A stretch of DNA of 64,000 bases, taken from Micromonospora sp. HNM0581 (lineage in GTDB: Bacteria > Actinomycetota > Actinomycetes > Mycobacteriales > Micromonosporaceae). The notes beneath the pieces were generated by a model, which ran no database searches, had not been told where the DNA came from, and saw nothing but the letters and a program-made list of their open reading frames with translations. How positions within the stretch are numbered: position 1 is the first letter of the stretch; each line of letters begins with the position of its first letter. Location: positions 558,001-622,000 of the forward strand of contig NZ_JAASAD010000001.1 of assembly GCF_012726175.1 (NCBI RefSeq). The letters are read 5' to 3'. Both the position numbers and the translations under genes were made by a program. Shown here piece by piece: positions 38,913-49,220 of this stretch.

Positions 38913-40091
38913 GTGCCGATCGACCGCGATACCACCAAGCCAGCCGGAGCGACGCCCCACGCCCGCACCGCTGCCGTGGGCTCGCCCGCCCGACCCATCA
39001 GCGTGAGTGTGACCGGAGGCGGCGTCGTGGGCGACCCGCTGCGCGCGAACCTGGCCCTGATGGCACCCGGCACCGCGCTGCGCGACGGATTGGAGCGGAT
39101 CCTGCGGGGCCGGACGGGCGCGCTCATCGTCCTCGGCTACGACAAGGTCGTCGAAGGGCTCTGCACGGGCGGCTTTCCGCTTGACGTCGAGTTCTCGGCG
39201 ACCCGGGTCCGCGAGCTCTGCAAGATGGACGGCGCGGTGGTGCTCTCCAGCGACGGCACCCGGATCGTCCGGGCGGCCGTGCACCTGATGCCCGACCCCA
39301 CCATCCCGACCGAGGAGTCCGGCACCCGGCACCGCACCGCGGAGCGGGTCGCCCGGCAGACGGGCTACCCGGTCATCTCGGTCAGCCAGTCCATGCGAAT
39401 CATCAGCCTCTACGTCAATGGTCAGCGGCACGTGCTGGACGACTCGGCCGCGATCCTCTCCCGCGCCAATCAGGCGCTGGCCACGCTGGAGCGGTACAAG
39501 CTACGCCTCGACGAGGTGTCCGGCACACTCTCCGCCCTGGAGATCGAGGACCTGGTCACCGTACGCGATGCGGTGGCGGTGGTGCAGCGGCTGGAAATGG
39601 TCCGCAGGATCGCCGACGAGATCGCCGGCTACGTGGTCGAACTCGGTACCGACGGGCGGTTGCTCGCCCTGCAGCTGGACGAGTTGATGGCCGGTGTGGA
39701 CGCCGATCGCACCCTGGTCATCCGGGACTACCTGCCCACCGGCCGTAAACCCCGGACCCTCGACGAGGCGCTGGTCGAGCTGGATCTGCTCAGCGCCACC
39801 GAACTCATCGACCTGGTCTCGGTGGCCAAGGCGATCGGCTACCCGGCCGCGTCGGACGCGCTGGACGCAGCGGTCAGCCCGCGCGGCTTCCGGCTACTGG
39901 CAAAGGTGCCCCGACTGCCGGTGGCCGTGGTCGACCGGCTGGTGGTGCACTTCGGCAGTCTGCAGCGGCTGCTCGGCGCCACAGTGGAGGACCTGCAGAC
40001 CGTCGAGGGCGTCGGTGACGCCCGGGCCCGGGGCGTACGCGAAGGGCTGTCACGGCTGGCCGAAGCATCCATCCTGGAACGCTACGTCTAG
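38913..40091 (+). CDS. disA: DNA integrity scanning diadenylate cyclase
   Basis: About 392 residues making c-di-AMP from two ATP while scanning branched DNA. The DAC domain has [20 protein letters not shown] (DGA motif) and [16 protein letters not shown] (RHR motif). A long helical spine follows, and then a C-terminal helix-hairpin-helix DNA-binding domain ([20 protein letters not shown]). TAGACT (38901-38906) lies just before the GTG at 38913, so the mRNA may be leaderless; GTG 38907 is in frame but overlaps the -10 spacing. It sits downstream of radA with 96 bp between them. Confidence 0.95.
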   Translation: MPIDRDTTKPAGATPHARTAAVGSPARPISVSVTGGGVVGDPLRANLALMAPGTALRDGLERILRGRTGALIVLGYDKVVEGLCTGGFPLDVEFSATRVRELCKMDGAVVLSSDGTRIVRAAVHLMPDPTIPTEESGTRHRTAERVARQTGYPVISVSQSMRIISLYVNGQRHVLDDSAAILSRANQALATLERYKLRLDEVSGTLSALEIEDLVTVRDAVAVVQRLEMVRRIADEIAGYVVELGTDGRLLALQLDELMAGVDADRTLVIRDYLPTGRKPRTLDEALVELDLLSATELIDLVSVAKAIGYPAASDALDAAVSPRGFRLLAKVPRLPVAVVDRLVVHFGSLQRLLGATVEDLQTVEGVGDARARGVREGLSRLAEASILERYV

Positions 40092-40163
40092 ACCGACCCG
40101 GACAGACCGCGCCTGGGTGATCAGGAACTTCCGCGACGGTCTGCCAGGGCGGGCGGTGCACCG

Positions 40164-40907
40164 CTACCTGACGACGAGTTGCACGGGCTGACTCAGCTTG
40201 GTGCCGACCCGGGCGAAGACCTCGTACGTCCCGGCCTGCACGACGGGCCCGTTCGCCACTCCGTTGGCGCACCTGCTGCTGTCCCGGCCGTTCCAGTTGA
40301 CCTGGTACGACCGTTCGAAGCCGGGGGTGAAGGACTGCACGTCCGATCCGGCGGCCGTGCCGCAGGTGTCCGACGACCAGACCACCTCCGCACCGGCCTT
40401 GATGTACAACTCCTGGGCTGTCGCGCCGACGTCCCGGCTGCACGTCCGGCCGGACCTGTTGCGGATCTTCAGACTCAGGTCGACGGGGGCCCCCGACGCA
40501 GCCTGCGCGGGCAGCGCCACCGCGGTCACCGTGAGCTCGGTGTCGGCACAGTCGCCCTCGTCCGTGACCGGCTCGACCACCGGCGGGTCGTTGCTGAGGC
40601 TCGGCTCGTTCTCGGGCGCATCTCCCGCGCCGGCCGTCTCGCCTCCATCCCCCGGATCGGCGGGGTCTGCCCCGGCGTCCCCGGAAGGCGGCGAACCGGT
40701 CTGCGGGGTCAGCACCGACCCGGTCGGCTCCGGCGTGCCGGTCGCCACGCCCGACCCGGACTGGCCGTTCCCGGTCGCGTCGTTGCCGTCGTCGGTTTCG
40801 CTGAACGAATAGATCACGACAATCAGGAAGAGCAGCACCGCACCGAGCACGACGGCGCGACGCCGCCAGTACACGGTGGGAGGCAGGGGGCCGACCGTCA
40901 GACGCAT
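40164..40907 (-). CDS. Membrane-anchored extracytoplasmic protein
   Basis: 247 residues from ATG 40907. One N-terminal transmembrane helix (AVVLGAVLLFLIVVIYSF) precedes a long Gly/Asp/Pro-rich disordered linker (~38-115). The C-terminal ~125 residues form a beta-rich domain with four Cys (DCADTELTVTAVALPAQAA, RSGRTCSRDVGATAQELYI, SSDTCG, SSRCANG). The domain resembles DUF4232-like ligand or adhesion folds. Disulfides are likely. It converges on disA. Confidence 0.75.
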   Translation of the reverse strand: MRLTVGPLPPTVYWRRRAVVLGAVLLFLIVVIYSFSETDDGNDATGNGQSGSGVATGTPEPTGSVLTPQTGSPPSGDAGADPADPGDGGETAGAGDAPENEPSLSNDPPVVEPVTDEGDCADTELTVTAVALPAQAASGAPVDLSLKIRNRSGRTCSRDVGATAQELYIKAGAEVVWSSDTCGTAAGSDVQSFTPGFERSYQVNWNGRDSSRCANGVANGPVVQAGTYEVFARVGTKLSQPVQLVVR

Positions 40908-41044
40908 GATGTCCCTACCGTAGCGGCGGTGGATACGGCGGACGGCAGCGACGCGCCGTGGCTCATCCGTCCCATCGAAACCGACTCTCCAATCACGACA
41001 GTACGGCCGGGCGACGGTCACTCAACGCGACTGCCCGACCGGTC

Positions 41045-41638
41045 TCAGAGGTAGACCTTCCGCTGGTAGATCGCGTGCGCGCCGGCCACCCGGTCCAGGA
41101 ACAGCAGACCGGCGCAGTGATCGATTTCGTGTTGCAGCGCCCGGGCCTCGAAACCGTCCGTCACCAGGCGTACGGTCTCACCGCTGCCGGGGAGTGCGCC
41201 CTCCACCACCAGCCGGCTCGCGCGCTTCACGTCACCGGTCAGGTCCGGCACGGACATGCACCCCTCGCGGCCCATCTTCCACCGGGTGGCTTCGACCACC
41301 CTTGCGTTGCAGAGGACGAAGACGCCGTGTCCGGTGACCGTCTTGGGATGTCCGGTGACGTCCACCGCGAAGATCTGGGCGCCCACCCCGACCTGCGGGG
41401 CGGCTAAACCCACACAGCCGGGAGACACCCGCATGGTGGCGATCAGGTCGGCGGCCAGTCGCACCGTCTCACCGGCGGTCGGATCGACCTCGGCTCCGGG
41501 CCGGCTGAGCACCGGCTCCGGGGCGCAGACAACCGGTACGACCCGGCCGGGGCCGACTACCTCGGGCACCCATTCACCGAGGCCCACGTACGCGTCGGCC
41601 TGCGGGTCCAGGTTCGGTGCGTCCGCTGCGCCACTCAC
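41045..41638 (-). CDS. def: Peptide deformylase
   Basis: 197-residue metalloenzyme removing the formyl group from nascent peptides. The three family motifs are intact: GLAAPQVGVG (motif 1), EGCMSVPD (motif 2, metal Cys) and QHEIDHCAG (motif 3, HEXXH metal site). An N-terminal ~40-residue extension is usual in actinobacteria. The start overlaps the stop of the ACT-domain gene (ATGA-type), so translation is coupled. Confidence 0.96.
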   Translation of the reverse strand: MSGAADAPNLDPQADAYVGLGEWVPEVVGPGRVVPVVCAPEPVLSRPGAEVDPTAGETVRLAADLIATMRVSPGCVGLAAPQVGVGAQIFAVDVTGHPKTVTGHGVFVLCNARVVEATRWKMGREGCMSVPDLTGDVKRASRLVVEGALPGSGETVRLVTDGFEARALQHEIDHCAGLLFLDRVAGAHAIYQRKVYL

Positions 41639-42147
41639 AGCACGTCCGGTTCGGCAGGGCGGAGGGTCACCTCGACACCGAGACCGGCGGCCACCTCAGC
41701 CAGCCTGCTGCTGAGCGTTGCGGCCGTAGCCGCAGGAAGTTCCACCTCGGCCACCACCACGTAGAGGGTCCCCGCCAGACGGGTACTCAGGTCGGTGACG
41801 TTACCGCCGGCCTCGGCCAGTACCCGGGTCATCGCGGCCACGATGCCCATCCGGTCGGCACCGTGCACCGCCATCACGAACGGCTCGCCTGCCGGTGCCG
41901 TCTCGCCGTCCGGCGTCACCTCGCGTACGGTCGCCAGCAGTTGGCCGTCGACGGACAGCGGCGCCAACGCGGTCTCGACCTCGACGGCGGTCGGGCCGAC
42001 GCAGATCAGGGTCATCGCGAAGTGTCCCCGCAGGCGGGTCATGGTGCTGTCGGTGAGGTTGGCTCCGAGCCGGGCGAGCACCTCGGCGACGTCAGCCACG
42101 ATGCCGGGCCGGTCCCGGCCGATGACGGTGATCGCAAGCTCGTTCAT
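41635..42147 (-). CDS. Tandem ACT-domain protein (GcvR-like)
   Basis: 170 residues with two ACT domains: ELAITVIGRDRPGIVADVAE and MAVHGADRMGIVAAMTRVLA, each followed by the glycine-rich turn typical of amino-acid-binding ACT folds. GcvR-type proteins regulate glycine cleavage or related pathways by protein contact, and there is no DNA-binding domain. The ligand is unknown. It is translationally coupled to def and divergent from mutY over 95 bp. Confidence 0.85.
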   Translation of the reverse strand: MNELAITVIGRDRPGIVADVAEVLARLGANLTDSTMTRLRGHFAMTLICVGPTAVEVETALAPLSVDGQLLATVREVTPDGETAPAGEPFVMAVHGADRMGIVAAMTRVLAEAGGNVTDLSTRLAGTLYVVVAEVELPAATAATLSSRLAEVAAGLGVEVTLRPAEPDVL

Positions 42148-42242
42148 CCGGGCATTCTGCCCGATCGCCGCCCGCCGTCGACGCCGGCCCGCCCGACCGT
42201 CCGAACGGCGGGACCGACGTGCGTGACATCATCGGCGACGCG

Positions 42243-43145
42243 ATGACAGAACCCACATTCGCCGGCCAGGTGAGCCGGTGGTACGAGCAGCACGCGCGGG
42301 ACCTGCCGTGGCGTCGGCCCGACGCGGGCCCCTGGGCGATCCTGGTCAGCGAGGTCATGCTTCAGCAGACCCCGGTCGTCCGGGTCGTGCCTGCCTGGCA
42401 GGCGTGGCTGGAGCGCTGGCCGACGCCGGCTGCCCTGGCCGGGTCCAGCTCGGCCGAGGCGATCCGCATGTGGGGGAGGCTCGGCTATCCCCGCCGGGCG
42501 GTCAGGCTACGCGAGTGCGCGGTGGCGATCGTGGAGCGTCACGGAGGTGTGGTGCCGGACCGGCTGGATCAGTTGCTCGCCCTGCCCGGCGTCGGCACGT
42601 ACACCGCTCGTGCGGTCGCCGCCTTCGCATACGGCCAGCGGCACCCGGTGGTCGACACCAATGTCCGTCGGGTGGTCTGTCGGGCGGTGGCCGGAGAATC
42701 GGATGCCGGCCCGACCACCCGCCCTGCCGATCTGGTCGCCACCGAGGAACTGCTGCCCGCTGACCCGGCCGCAGCGGCCCTGACCAGCGCCGCCATCATG
42801 GAGTTGGGGGCGGTCGTCTGCACCGCCCGTTCCCCCAAGTGTGAGGTGTGCCCGATCGAGTCGACCTGTGCCTGGCGGGCCTCGGGACGCCCCGCCCCAG
42901 CCGGTCCGACTCGCCGCCCCCAGCGGTACGCGGGCACCGACCGACAGGTACGCGGACTGCTGCTCGGGGTGTTACGGGAGGCTATCGGGCCAGTGCCGCG
43001 CCAACGTCTGGATCAGGTGTGGACGGATGAGACTCAGCGGGCTCGGGCGCTCGCCGGCCTGGTGAGCGACGGCCTGGTCGAGCCGATCGGTGAGGCGTCG
43101 TTCCGGTTGGCCGGAGACGGCCCGCCAGCACCGGTGGCTGGCTGA
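42243..43145 (+). CDS. mutY: A/G-specific adenine glycosylase
   Basis: 300-residue base-excision enzyme removing A opposite 8-oxoG. HhH-GPD core: DLPWRRP, catalytic Glu in SEVMLQQTPVVRVV, LLALPGVGTYTARAVAAFA, catalytic Asp in HPVVDTNVRRVV. The [4Fe-4S] loop has C-x6-C-x2-C-x5-C (CTARSPKCEVCPIESTC). The C-terminal NUDIX-like 8-oxoG domain is reduced, as in many actinobacteria. ATG 42243 is chosen; GTG 42219 is in frame. Neighbours radA, disA, mutY and clpC mark a conserved genome-maintenance region. Confidence 0.94.
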   Translation: MTEPTFAGQVSRWYEQHARDLPWRRPDAGPWAILVSEVMLQQTPVVRVVPAWQAWLERWPTPAALAGSSSAEAIRMWGRLGYPRRAVRLRECAVAIVERHGGVVPDRLDQLLALPGVGTYTARAVAAFAYGQRHPVVDTNVRRVVCRAVAGESDAGPTTRPADLVATEELLPADPAAAALTSAAIMELGAVVCTARSPKCEVCPIESTCAWRASGRPAPAGPTRRPQRYAGTDRQVRGLLLGVLREAIGPVPRQRLDQVWTDETQRARALAGLVSDGLVEPIGEASFRLAGDGPPAPVAG

Positions 43146-43150
43146 GCGGG

Positions 43151-43171
43151 CCGGTCCCGATCGGGGACCGG
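43151..43171. terminator. Terminator hairpin between mutY and the C39-like gene
   Basis: ccggtccc / gggaccgg, 8-bp perfect stem with a 5-nt loop, between convergent stop codons at 43145 and 43193. Confidence 0.65.
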
Positions 43172-43192
43172 TCCTCGGCGTCAGCGGGTCGA

Positions 43193-43843
43193 TCAGGCGG
43201 AGTAGCCGCGGCTGGCGATCCAGTCGGCCAGCGCATCGGTGCCGATCCAGTACTCGGCGCGGGCGGCGTCGGCCGAGTCAGCGATCTTCATCTGAGTGCC
43301 GCCGTCGCGGTAGCCGGTCACCGCGACGTAGTGGCCGCCGTCGAACGTGTGGCTACCCCCGTCGAGGTCGAGGGCGGTGCCGACGACGTTCGCCACCACG
43401 CCCCGTCCGCTGTCGACGGCGCGGACCACATCTTCCCGCAGCCGGTCGGTCTCCGCCTGGTCAGCGGCCTGACCGGGGATTTCGACCGTGCGGTAGACAT
43501 CCTCGCCGGCCTTTCGGTTGAGGGCTTCGGTGATGAGGAACGCCGAGTCGGTGCCTCGCTCGGTGGTGCCCATCTCGCGGGCCAGGTCGTCCTGGGAGAC
43601 GTCCTTGTTCAGGATGCTCAGGGTGTTACGCACCGCAGCTGGACCGCAGTAGTAGAAGTTCGACTGTGCCTCGTAACGGAGCGCCAACTGTCGCTCCCCC
43701 TTACCGTGCTCCCGCTCGGTGACGGCGGCCAGTGGGTCGACACTCGGCGAGGCGGCGACAGCACCCACAGGACCGGCGATCATTCCGCCGGCGCAGACGG
43801 CACCGGCAGCGGTCAGGGCAGCCTTGCGGATCGAACTAGTCAT
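43193..43843 (-). CDS. Secreted C39-like cysteine peptidase
   Basis: 216 residues from ATG 43843 (GGAAGG upstream). Signal peptide of about 30 residues (KAALTAAGAVCAGGMIAGPV...AVAAS). The mature domain has the papain-like C39 set: Gln/Cys in YEAQSNFYYCGPAAVRNTL, His in FDGGHYVAVTGY and an Asp in MKIADSADAARAEY. Unlike bacteriocin-exporter C39 domains it is free-standing, and no ABC transporter or peptide precursor is nearby. Targets may be envelope or extracellular peptides. The 254 bp upstream, before the clpC terminator, contains no gene I can support. Confidence 0.85.
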   Translation of the reverse strand: MTSSIRKAALTAAGAVCAGGMIAGPVGAVAASPSVDPLAAVTEREHGKGERQLALRYEAQSNFYYCGPAAVRNTLSILNKDVSQDDLAREMGTTERGTDSAFLITEALNRKAGEDVYRTVEIPGQAADQAETDRLREDVVRAVDSGRGVVANVVGTALDLDGGSHTFDGGHYVAVTGYRDGGTQMKIADSADAARAEYWIGTDALADWIASRGYSA

Positions 43844-44097
43844 GATCGTCTGCCTTCCGTCTCGGGGGATCGACACGACACCAGGAGATGGGAGGTTGCG
43901 ATTTCGGCGCCGGTCAGGCGACGCAGGGCGCTCCGGTGGGCCCCGACCGACCGTTCGGCCGTCGCGGTCACTGCCTCGCACAACCGCCACCAGGACCAGT
44001 CCCATGCCCGCGTGAACCGTGACCGTCGTCACCTCATTCCGCACAAAAGGGGCATACGGATCGAGTCGCACGTGCACTCACCAAACGCGCGAAGACG

Positions 44098-44127
44098 ACG
44101 GCCCGGTGGCTTGCGCCACCGGGCCGT
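44098..44127. terminator. Terminator hairpin downstream of clpC
   Basis: Perfect 13-bp stem acggcccggtggc / gccaccgggccgt with a TTGC loop, 20 bp past the clpC stop on the minus strand. Confidence 0.9.
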
Positions 44128-44146
44128 AGTCTGTTGCAGCTGACGC

Positions 44147-46681
44147 TTACTCGTCGGCGCCTGCGGCAGCCGTCCTACCGCCGAGATCGGCTGGTACGGC
44201 GTCTGGCACCTCGACCGGCCGGTCGGACCCGTTGAAGACGAGTTTCGACTTGTCGATGTCGTTGGGGTCGCCTTCGCAGTCGACCACGACGATCTGGCCG
44301 GGGGTGAGTTCGTTGAACAGGATCCGTTCGGACAGGTTGTCCTCGATGTCGCGCTGGATCGTGCGACGCAGGGGACGTGCCCCGAGCACCGGGTCGAAGC
44401 CCTTCGCCGCGAGGTACTTCTTGGCGTTGTCGGTCAGTTCGAGGCCCATGTCCTTGTTACGCAGCTGGGTTTCGATGCGGGAGATCATGATGTCGACGAT
44501 CGACAGGATCTCGGTCTGACGTAGCTGGTGGAAGACGATGGTGTCGTCGATGCGGTTGAGGAACTCGGGCCGGAAGTGCTGCTTGAGTTCGTCGTTGACC
44601 TTCTGCTTCATCCGGTCGTAGTTGGATTCGGAGTCCTCTGATGCCTGGAAGCCCAGCGAGACCGCCTTGGCCACGTCCCGGGTGCCGAGGTTGGTGGTCA
44701 GGATGATGACCGTGTTCTTGAAGTCCACGATCCGGCCCTGACCGTCGGTGAGCCGCCCGTCCTCCAGGATCTGCAGCAGCGTGTTGAACACGTCCGGGTG
44801 GGCCTTCTCGATCTCGTCGAACAGCACCACCGAGAACGGACGCCTGCGTACCTTCTCGGTCAGCTGCCCGCCCTCGTCGTAGCCGACGTATCCGGGCGGG
44901 GCACCCACCAGCCGGGAGACGGTGTACCGGTCGTGGAACTCGGACATGTCCAGCTGGATCAGCGCGTCCTCGGAGCCGAACAGGAACTCGGCGAGCGCCT
45001 TGGACAACTCGGTCTTACCCACACCCGACGGGCCGGCGAAGATGAACGAGCCCGACGGGCGCTTCGGGTCCTTCAGGCCGGCCCGGGTCCGCCGGATCGC
45101 CTTCGAGACGGCCTTGACCGCGTCCTCCTGCCCGATGACGCGCTTGTGTAGCTCATCCTCCATGCGCAGCAGGCGCGAGGTCTCCTCCTCGGTCAGCTTG
45201 TAGACCGGGATACCCGTCCAGTTGCCCAGCACCTCGGCGATCTGCTCGTCGTCGACCTCGGAGACGACGTCCAGATCACCGGCCTTCCACTCCTTCTCCC
45301 GCTGCGCCTTCTGACCCAGCAGCTGCTTCTCGGTGTCCCGCAACTGTGCGGCCCGCTCGAAGTCCTGCGCGTCGATCGCGGACTCCTTGTCCCGACGCAC
45401 CTGCGCGATCCGCTCGTCGAAGTCCCGCAGGTCCGGCGGCGCCGTCATCCGGCGGATCCGCATCCGGGCGCCGGCCTCGTCGATGAGGTCGATCGCCTTG
45501 TCCGGCAGGAACCGGTCGGAGATGTACCGATCGGCCAGAGTCGCGGCAGCCACGAGTGCCGCGTCGGTGATCGAGACGCGGTGATGCGCCTCGTACCGGT
45601 CCCGCAGGCCCTTCAGAATCTCGATGGTGTGCGCCAACGACGGCTCACCCACCTGGATCGGCTGGAAACGCCGCTCCAACGCCGCATCCTTCTCCAGATG
45701 CTTACGGTACTCGTCGAGCGTCGTCGCGCCGATGGTCTGCAGCTCACCACGAGCCAGCATCGGCTTGAGGATGCTCGCCGCGTCTATCGCACCCTCGGCG
45801 GCACCCGCGCCGACGAGGGTGTGGATCTCGTCGATGAACAGGATGATGTCACCCCGGGTGCGGATCTCCTTGAGCACCTTCTTCAAGCGCTCCTCGAAGT
45901 CACCGCGATACCGCGAACCAGCCACCAACGCACCAAGATCAAGCGTGTACAGCTGCTTGTCCTTCAGCGTCTCCGGCACCTCACCCTTGATGATCTTCTG
46001 AGACAGACCCTCCACCACAGCGGTCTTACCCACACCGGGCTCACCGATCAGGACCGGGTTGTTCTTCGTCCGACGGGAGAGCACCTGCATCACCCGCTCG
46101 ATCTCCTTCTCCCGCCCGATCACCGGGTCGAGCTTGCCCTCCCGGGCAGCCTGGGTCAGGTTCCGGCCGAACTGGTCCAGCACCAGGCTGGTCGACGGCG
46201 CGGCCTCACCCGGCGCAGTACCCGCCGCAGCCGGCTCCTTACCCTGATAACCCGACAGCAACTGGATCACCTGCTGACGAACCCGGTTCAGATCAGCACC
46301 CAGCTTCACCAACACCTGGGCGGCGACACCCTCACCCTCGCGGATCAGACCGAGCAGGATGTGCTCCGTACCGATGTAGTTGTGCCCCAGCTGAAGCGCC
46401 TCACGCAACGACAGCTCCAGCACCTTCTTGGCCCGCGGCGTGAACGGAATATGCCCGCTCGGCGCCTGCTGACCCTGACCGATGATCTCCTCCACCTGCT
46501 GGCGGACGCCCTCCAAAGAGATCCCAAGACTCTCCAGAGCCTTCGCCGCCACACCCTCACCCTCATGGATCAGGCCCAGCAGGATGTGCTCCGTACCGAT
46601 GTAGTTGTGGTTGAGCATCCGGGCCTCTTCCTGGGCCAGGACGACAACCCGTCGCGCTCGGTCGGTGAACCGCTCGAACAT
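44147..46681 (-). CDS. clpC: ClpC-type AAA+ unfoldase
   Basis: 844 residues from ATG 46681. Two N-terminal ClpN repeats ([16 protein letters not shown] and [16 protein letters not shown]) precede AAA-1 (Walker [10 protein letters not shown] ~212, Walker [12 protein letters not shown]). The middle coiled-coil M-domain with UVR ([28 protein letters not shown]) and AAA-2 (GPSGVGKTE ~548, [11 protein letters not shown]) follow. It feeds substrates to ClpP1P2 and is essential in mycobacteria. The longer frame at the 5' side overlaps regulatory DNA and is not used. The stop at 44147 is followed by a strong hairpin. Confidence 0.97.
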   Translation of the reverse strand: MFERFTDRARRVVVLAQEEARMLNHNYIGTEHILLGLIHEGEGVAAKALESLGISLEGVRQQVEEIIGQGQQAPSGHIPFTPRAKKVLELSLREALQLGHNYIGTEHILLGLIREGEGVAAQVLVKLGADLNRVRQQVIQLLSGYQGKEPAAAGTAPGEAAPSTSLVLDQFGRNLTQAAREGKLDPVIGREKEIERVMQVLSRRTKNNPVLIGEPGVGKTAVVEGLSQKIIKGEVPETLKDKQLYTLDLGALVAGSRYRGDFEERLKKVLKEIRTRGDIILFIDEIHTLVGAGAAEGAIDAASILKPMLARGELQTIGATTLDEYRKHLEKDAALERRFQPIQVGEPSLAHTIEILKGLRDRYEAHHRVSITDAALVAAATLADRYISDRFLPDKAIDLIDEAGARMRIRRMTAPPDLRDFDERIAQVRRDKESAIDAQDFERAAQLRDTEKQLLGQKAQREKEWKAGDLDVVSEVDDEQIAEVLGNWTGIPVYKLTEEETSRLLRMEDELHKRVIGQEDAVKAVSKAIRRTRAGLKDPKRPSGSFIFAGPSGVGKTELSKALAEFLFGSEDALIQLDMSEFHDRYTVSRLVGAPPGYVGYDEGGQLTEKVRRRPFSVVLFDEIEKAHPDVFNTLLQILEDGRLTDGQGRIVDFKNTVIILTTNLGTRDVAKAVSLGFQASEDSESNYDRMKQKVNDELKQHFRPEFLNRIDDTIVFHQLRQTEILSIVDIMISRIETQLRNKDMGLELTDNAKKYLAAKGFDPVLGARPLRRTIQRDIEDNLSERILFNELTPGQIVVVDCEGDPNDIDKSKLVFNGSDRPVEVPDAVPADLGGRTAAAGADE

Positions 46682-46782
46682 GCCCTCGTGCTCCTCACGT
46701 GCCGTGCGCACTCGATCTTGATGGTCAAGACTCTCGGCGGGGCCGGAACGCGAGCGCCCGGGATGGGCGTCCGCGCCTCTTT

Positions 46783-46788
46783 ACTCTA
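46783..46788 (-). promoter_or_regulatory. Candidate clpC -10 element and nearby palindrome
   Basis: On the minus strand TAGAGT, about 100 bp before the clpC ATG, preceded by AGCCGA-C-TCGGCT (46797-46809), a 6-bp palindrome between -10 and -35 positions. The -35 is poor. No match to the classic ClgR box is evident. Confidence 0.3.
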
Positions 46789-46985
46789 TCGCCGCGAGCC
46801 GACTCGGCTGACCTCGTGTGTCTGCGTCGTAGGCCCGGTACGCGTCGTTTTGCCCAACCATCCACGCTCAGCGGGTGTTCCGGGCGTGGTCTGTGTACGC
46901 GCAGAGCGAAATTCGGCCCGGCGACCGGAGGCCTCCGGGAACGCCGCACGGGGGCTCTCGGTCCGGGAACGGCGCCACCACGGCA

Positions 46986-47028
46986 CCATCCACAGCCTGT
47001 GGACAACTCATCCACCGGCTGTGGACAA
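46986..47028. promoter_or_regulatory. Cluster of three DnaA-box-like sites
   Basis: CCATCCACA (46986-46994, plus) and two TTGTCCACA sites on the minus strand (46998-47006 and 47020-47028, 22 bp apart). All match the actinobacterial DnaA consensus and two match the preferred form exactly. The first two also form a TCCACA-GCC-TGTGGA palindrome. They lie between the lsr2 terminator and clpC, 305 bp upstream of the clpC ATG; the rest of this 435-bp gap has no gene. Confidence 0.55.
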
Positions 47029-47062
47029 CGCACGTCCCGCCCCGAACAATCCCAGCGACGAC

Positions 47063-47097
47063 GACGCCGGCCCGGAAAGTGTCTCCGGGCCGGCGTC
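47063..47097. terminator. Terminator hairpin downstream of lsr2
   Basis: Perfect 14-bp stem gacgccggcccgga / tccgggccggcgtc with a 7-nt loop, 20 bp past the lsr2 stop. Confidence 0.9.
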
Positions 47098-47116
47098 CTC
47101 AGCGCTCAACGCCTGG

Positions 47117-47467
47117 TCAGTGACCGGCCTTCGAGTGATACTCGTCGACGATCTCCTGGGGAATCCGGCCCCGGTCCGAGATGTCCTTGCCCGCCTTGCG
47201 CGCCCAGGCCCGAATGGCCTTGTTCTGCTCACGATCAGCGGTGGCACCACCCCGACCACGGGCAGCCCGACCACCGACGACCACACCGCCACGACCGACC
47301 TTGGTGCCGTGGGCAATGTACTGAGCGAATACCTCGCGCAATTTCTCCGCGTTCGAACCTGACAGGTCGATCTCGTACTGGACACCGTCGAGCGCGAACT
47401 TGACGGTCTCGTCCGCGTCCCCGCCGTCCAGGTCATCGACCAGCCTGTGAATGATCTGCTTGGCCAC
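47117..47467 (-). CDS. lsr2: Lsr2 nucleoid-associated (H-NS-like) protein
   Basis: 116 residues from GTG 47467. N-terminal dimerisation strands (AKQIIHRLVDDLDGGDADET, VQYEIDLSGSNAEKLREV) and the C-terminal AT-minor-groove domain with the RGR motif (DRGRIPQEIVDEYH). Lsr2 silences AT-rich and horizontally acquired DNA in actinobacteria. Gene order clpC-lsr2-lysS matches mycobacteria. The linker is unusually Gly/Arg-rich (VGRGGVVVGGRAARGRGG). Confidence 0.96.
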   Translation of the reverse strand: MAKQIIHRLVDDLDGGDADETVKFALDGVQYEIDLSGSNAEKLREVFAQYIAHGTKVGRGGVVVGGRAARGRGGATADREQNKAIRAWARKAGKDISDRGRIPQEIVDEYHSKAGH

Positions 47468-47581
47468 GTCCCACAATCCTTTCGAGCAGGGTTGATCCTG
47501 CCAACTGCACAAACACAATAACCCGCCAGATGCTTGCCGCGTCAATAGGATGCGGTAACGAGGCGGTAAGTTCTCGTACGA

Positions 47582-49090
47582 CTACTCAGGGCGGACCAAC
47601 GGGAAGAGGATGGTTTCCCGTATTCCCAAGCCCGTCAGCGCCATCAGGAGGCGATCGATTCCCATTCCCATGCCACCGGCCGGTGGCATTCCGTACTCCA
47701 TCGCCCGGAGGAAGTCCTCGTCCAGCCGCATCGCCTCGTCGTCACCCCGGGCGGCCAGCTGCGCCTGCGCCACCAGCCGTTCCCGCTGCACCACCGGGTC
47801 GACCAGCTCGGAGTACGCCGTCCCCAGCTCGAAACCGAGCACGTACAGGTCCCACTTCTCGGCCAGGCCCGGCTCGCTGCGATGCGCCCGGGTCAGCGGA
47901 CTCGTCTCCTCGGGATAGTCCCGCACGAAGGTCGGCGCCTCGAGACCGGGAACGACCAGCTCCTCGAACAGTTCCTCGGCGAGCTTGCCCGGCCCCCACT
48001 TCGGGTCGACGGCCAAGCCCACCTTGTCCGCGTACTGGACCAGGCGCCACTGCTCGGTGTGCACCGTCACCTCTTCACCGAGCGCCTCGGAAAGCACCCC
48101 GAAGAGGGTCACCGTACGCCACTCGCCACCGAGGTCGAACTCCCGACCATCAGCGTGGGTGACCACCGTCGACCCGGCGACAGCGACCGCCGCCCGCTGC
48201 ACGAGATTACGAGTCAACTCAGCCATCGTGTCGTAGTCCCCGTACGCCTCGTACGCCTCCAGCATGGCGAACTCGGGCGAGTGCGAAGAGTCGATGCCCT
48301 CATTACGGAAGTTGCGGTTGATCTCGAAGACCCGCTCGACGCCACCGACGACGGCCCGCTTCAGAAACAGTTCCGGGGCGATTCGGAGATACAGATCGGT
48401 GTTGAGTGCATTGCTGTGTGTCACGAAAGGTCGGGCCGCCGCACCCCCGTGCAGCAACTGCAACATCGGGGTCTCCACCTCAAGGTAACCCGCGCCGTGC
48501 AACGAGTCGCGCAGACTCCGCAACGCCGCCGCACGGGTACGCACCATCTGCCGCGCCTGCGGACGGACGACCAGATCGACGTAGCGCTGCCGGACCCGGG
48601 CCTCCTCACTGAGCGGCTTGTGCGCAACCGGAAGCGGGCGCAACGCCTTGGCGGTGACCGCCCACTGCTCGGCCAGCACCGACAACTCACCCCGGCGACT
48701 GGTGATCACCTCTCCGGTCACCCCCACGTGGTCACCGAGATCCACCAGCCGCTTCCATGCCTCCAACCGCTCAGCGCCGACCCGATCCAGCGACAACATC
48801 GCCTGCAGTTCGGTGCCATCACCATCACGCAGGGTAGCAAAGCAGAGCTTGCCGGTGTTCCGCACGAAGATCACCCGACCGGTGACCGAGACCCGGTCGC
48901 CGGTGGCGGTGTCCGTTGGCAGCTCCGCGTAACGCTCACGCAACTGACTCAACGTGCTGGTACGCGGGTAGCCGACCGGATAGGGCTGCACACCCTCGGC
49001 GAGCATCCGGTCCCGCTTCTCCCGGCGGACCTTCATCTGCTCTGGAAGGTCATCGGCGGGGTCGACTGGCACGGGGCTCTGGTGGGTCAC
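47582..49090 (-). CDS. lysS: Lysyl-tRNA synthetase, class II
   Basis: 502 residues from GTG 49090 (GAGGA eight bases upstream). OB-fold anticodon domain ([20 protein letters not shown]), class II motif 1 region ([20 protein letters not shown]), motif 2 ([20 protein letters not shown]) and motif 3 ([15 protein letters not shown]). Normal length, single domain set, with no MprF-like fusion. It lies between lsr2 and coaX as in mycobacteria, on the same strand. Confidence 0.96.
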   Translation of the reverse strand: MTHQSPVPVDPADDLPEQMKVRREKRDRMLAEGVQPYPVGYPRTSTLSQLRERYAELPTDTATGDRVSVTGRVIFVRNTGKLCFATLRDGDGTELQAMLSLDRVGAERLEAWKRLVDLGDHVGVTGEVITSRRGELSVLAEQWAVTAKALRPLPVAHKPLSEEARVRQRYVDLVVRPQARQMVRTRAAALRSLRDSLHGAGYLEVETPMLQLLHGGAAARPFVTHSNALNTDLYLRIAPELFLKRAVVGGVERVFEINRNFRNEGIDSSHSPEFAMLEAYEAYGDYDTMAELTRNLVQRAAVAVAGSTVVTHADGREFDLGGEWRTVTLFGVLSEALGEEVTVHTEQWRLVQYADKVGLAVDPKWGPGKLAEELFEELVVPGLEAPTFVRDYPEETSPLTRAHRSEPGLAEKWDLYVLGFELGTAYSELVDPVVQRERLVAQAQLAARGDDEAMRLDEDFLRAMEYGMPPAGGMGMGIDRLLMALTGLGIRETILFPLVRPE

Positions 49091-49220
49091 GGCACGCTTC
49101 CTCAGCGGGAGATTTCGGGCGGGGTCAGGACCCGAGCGTACTCAACCACCTCGGCGACCGTTACTGGACAGTCCGCCGGCCACGCAGACCACCGGCACGC
49201 TTCGGGAAGAAGTCCCGTGC

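Noticed and set aside
45581..47362. Long plus-strand frame opposite clpC
   Set aside because: Arg/Leu-rich antisense shadow of a highly conserved gene.
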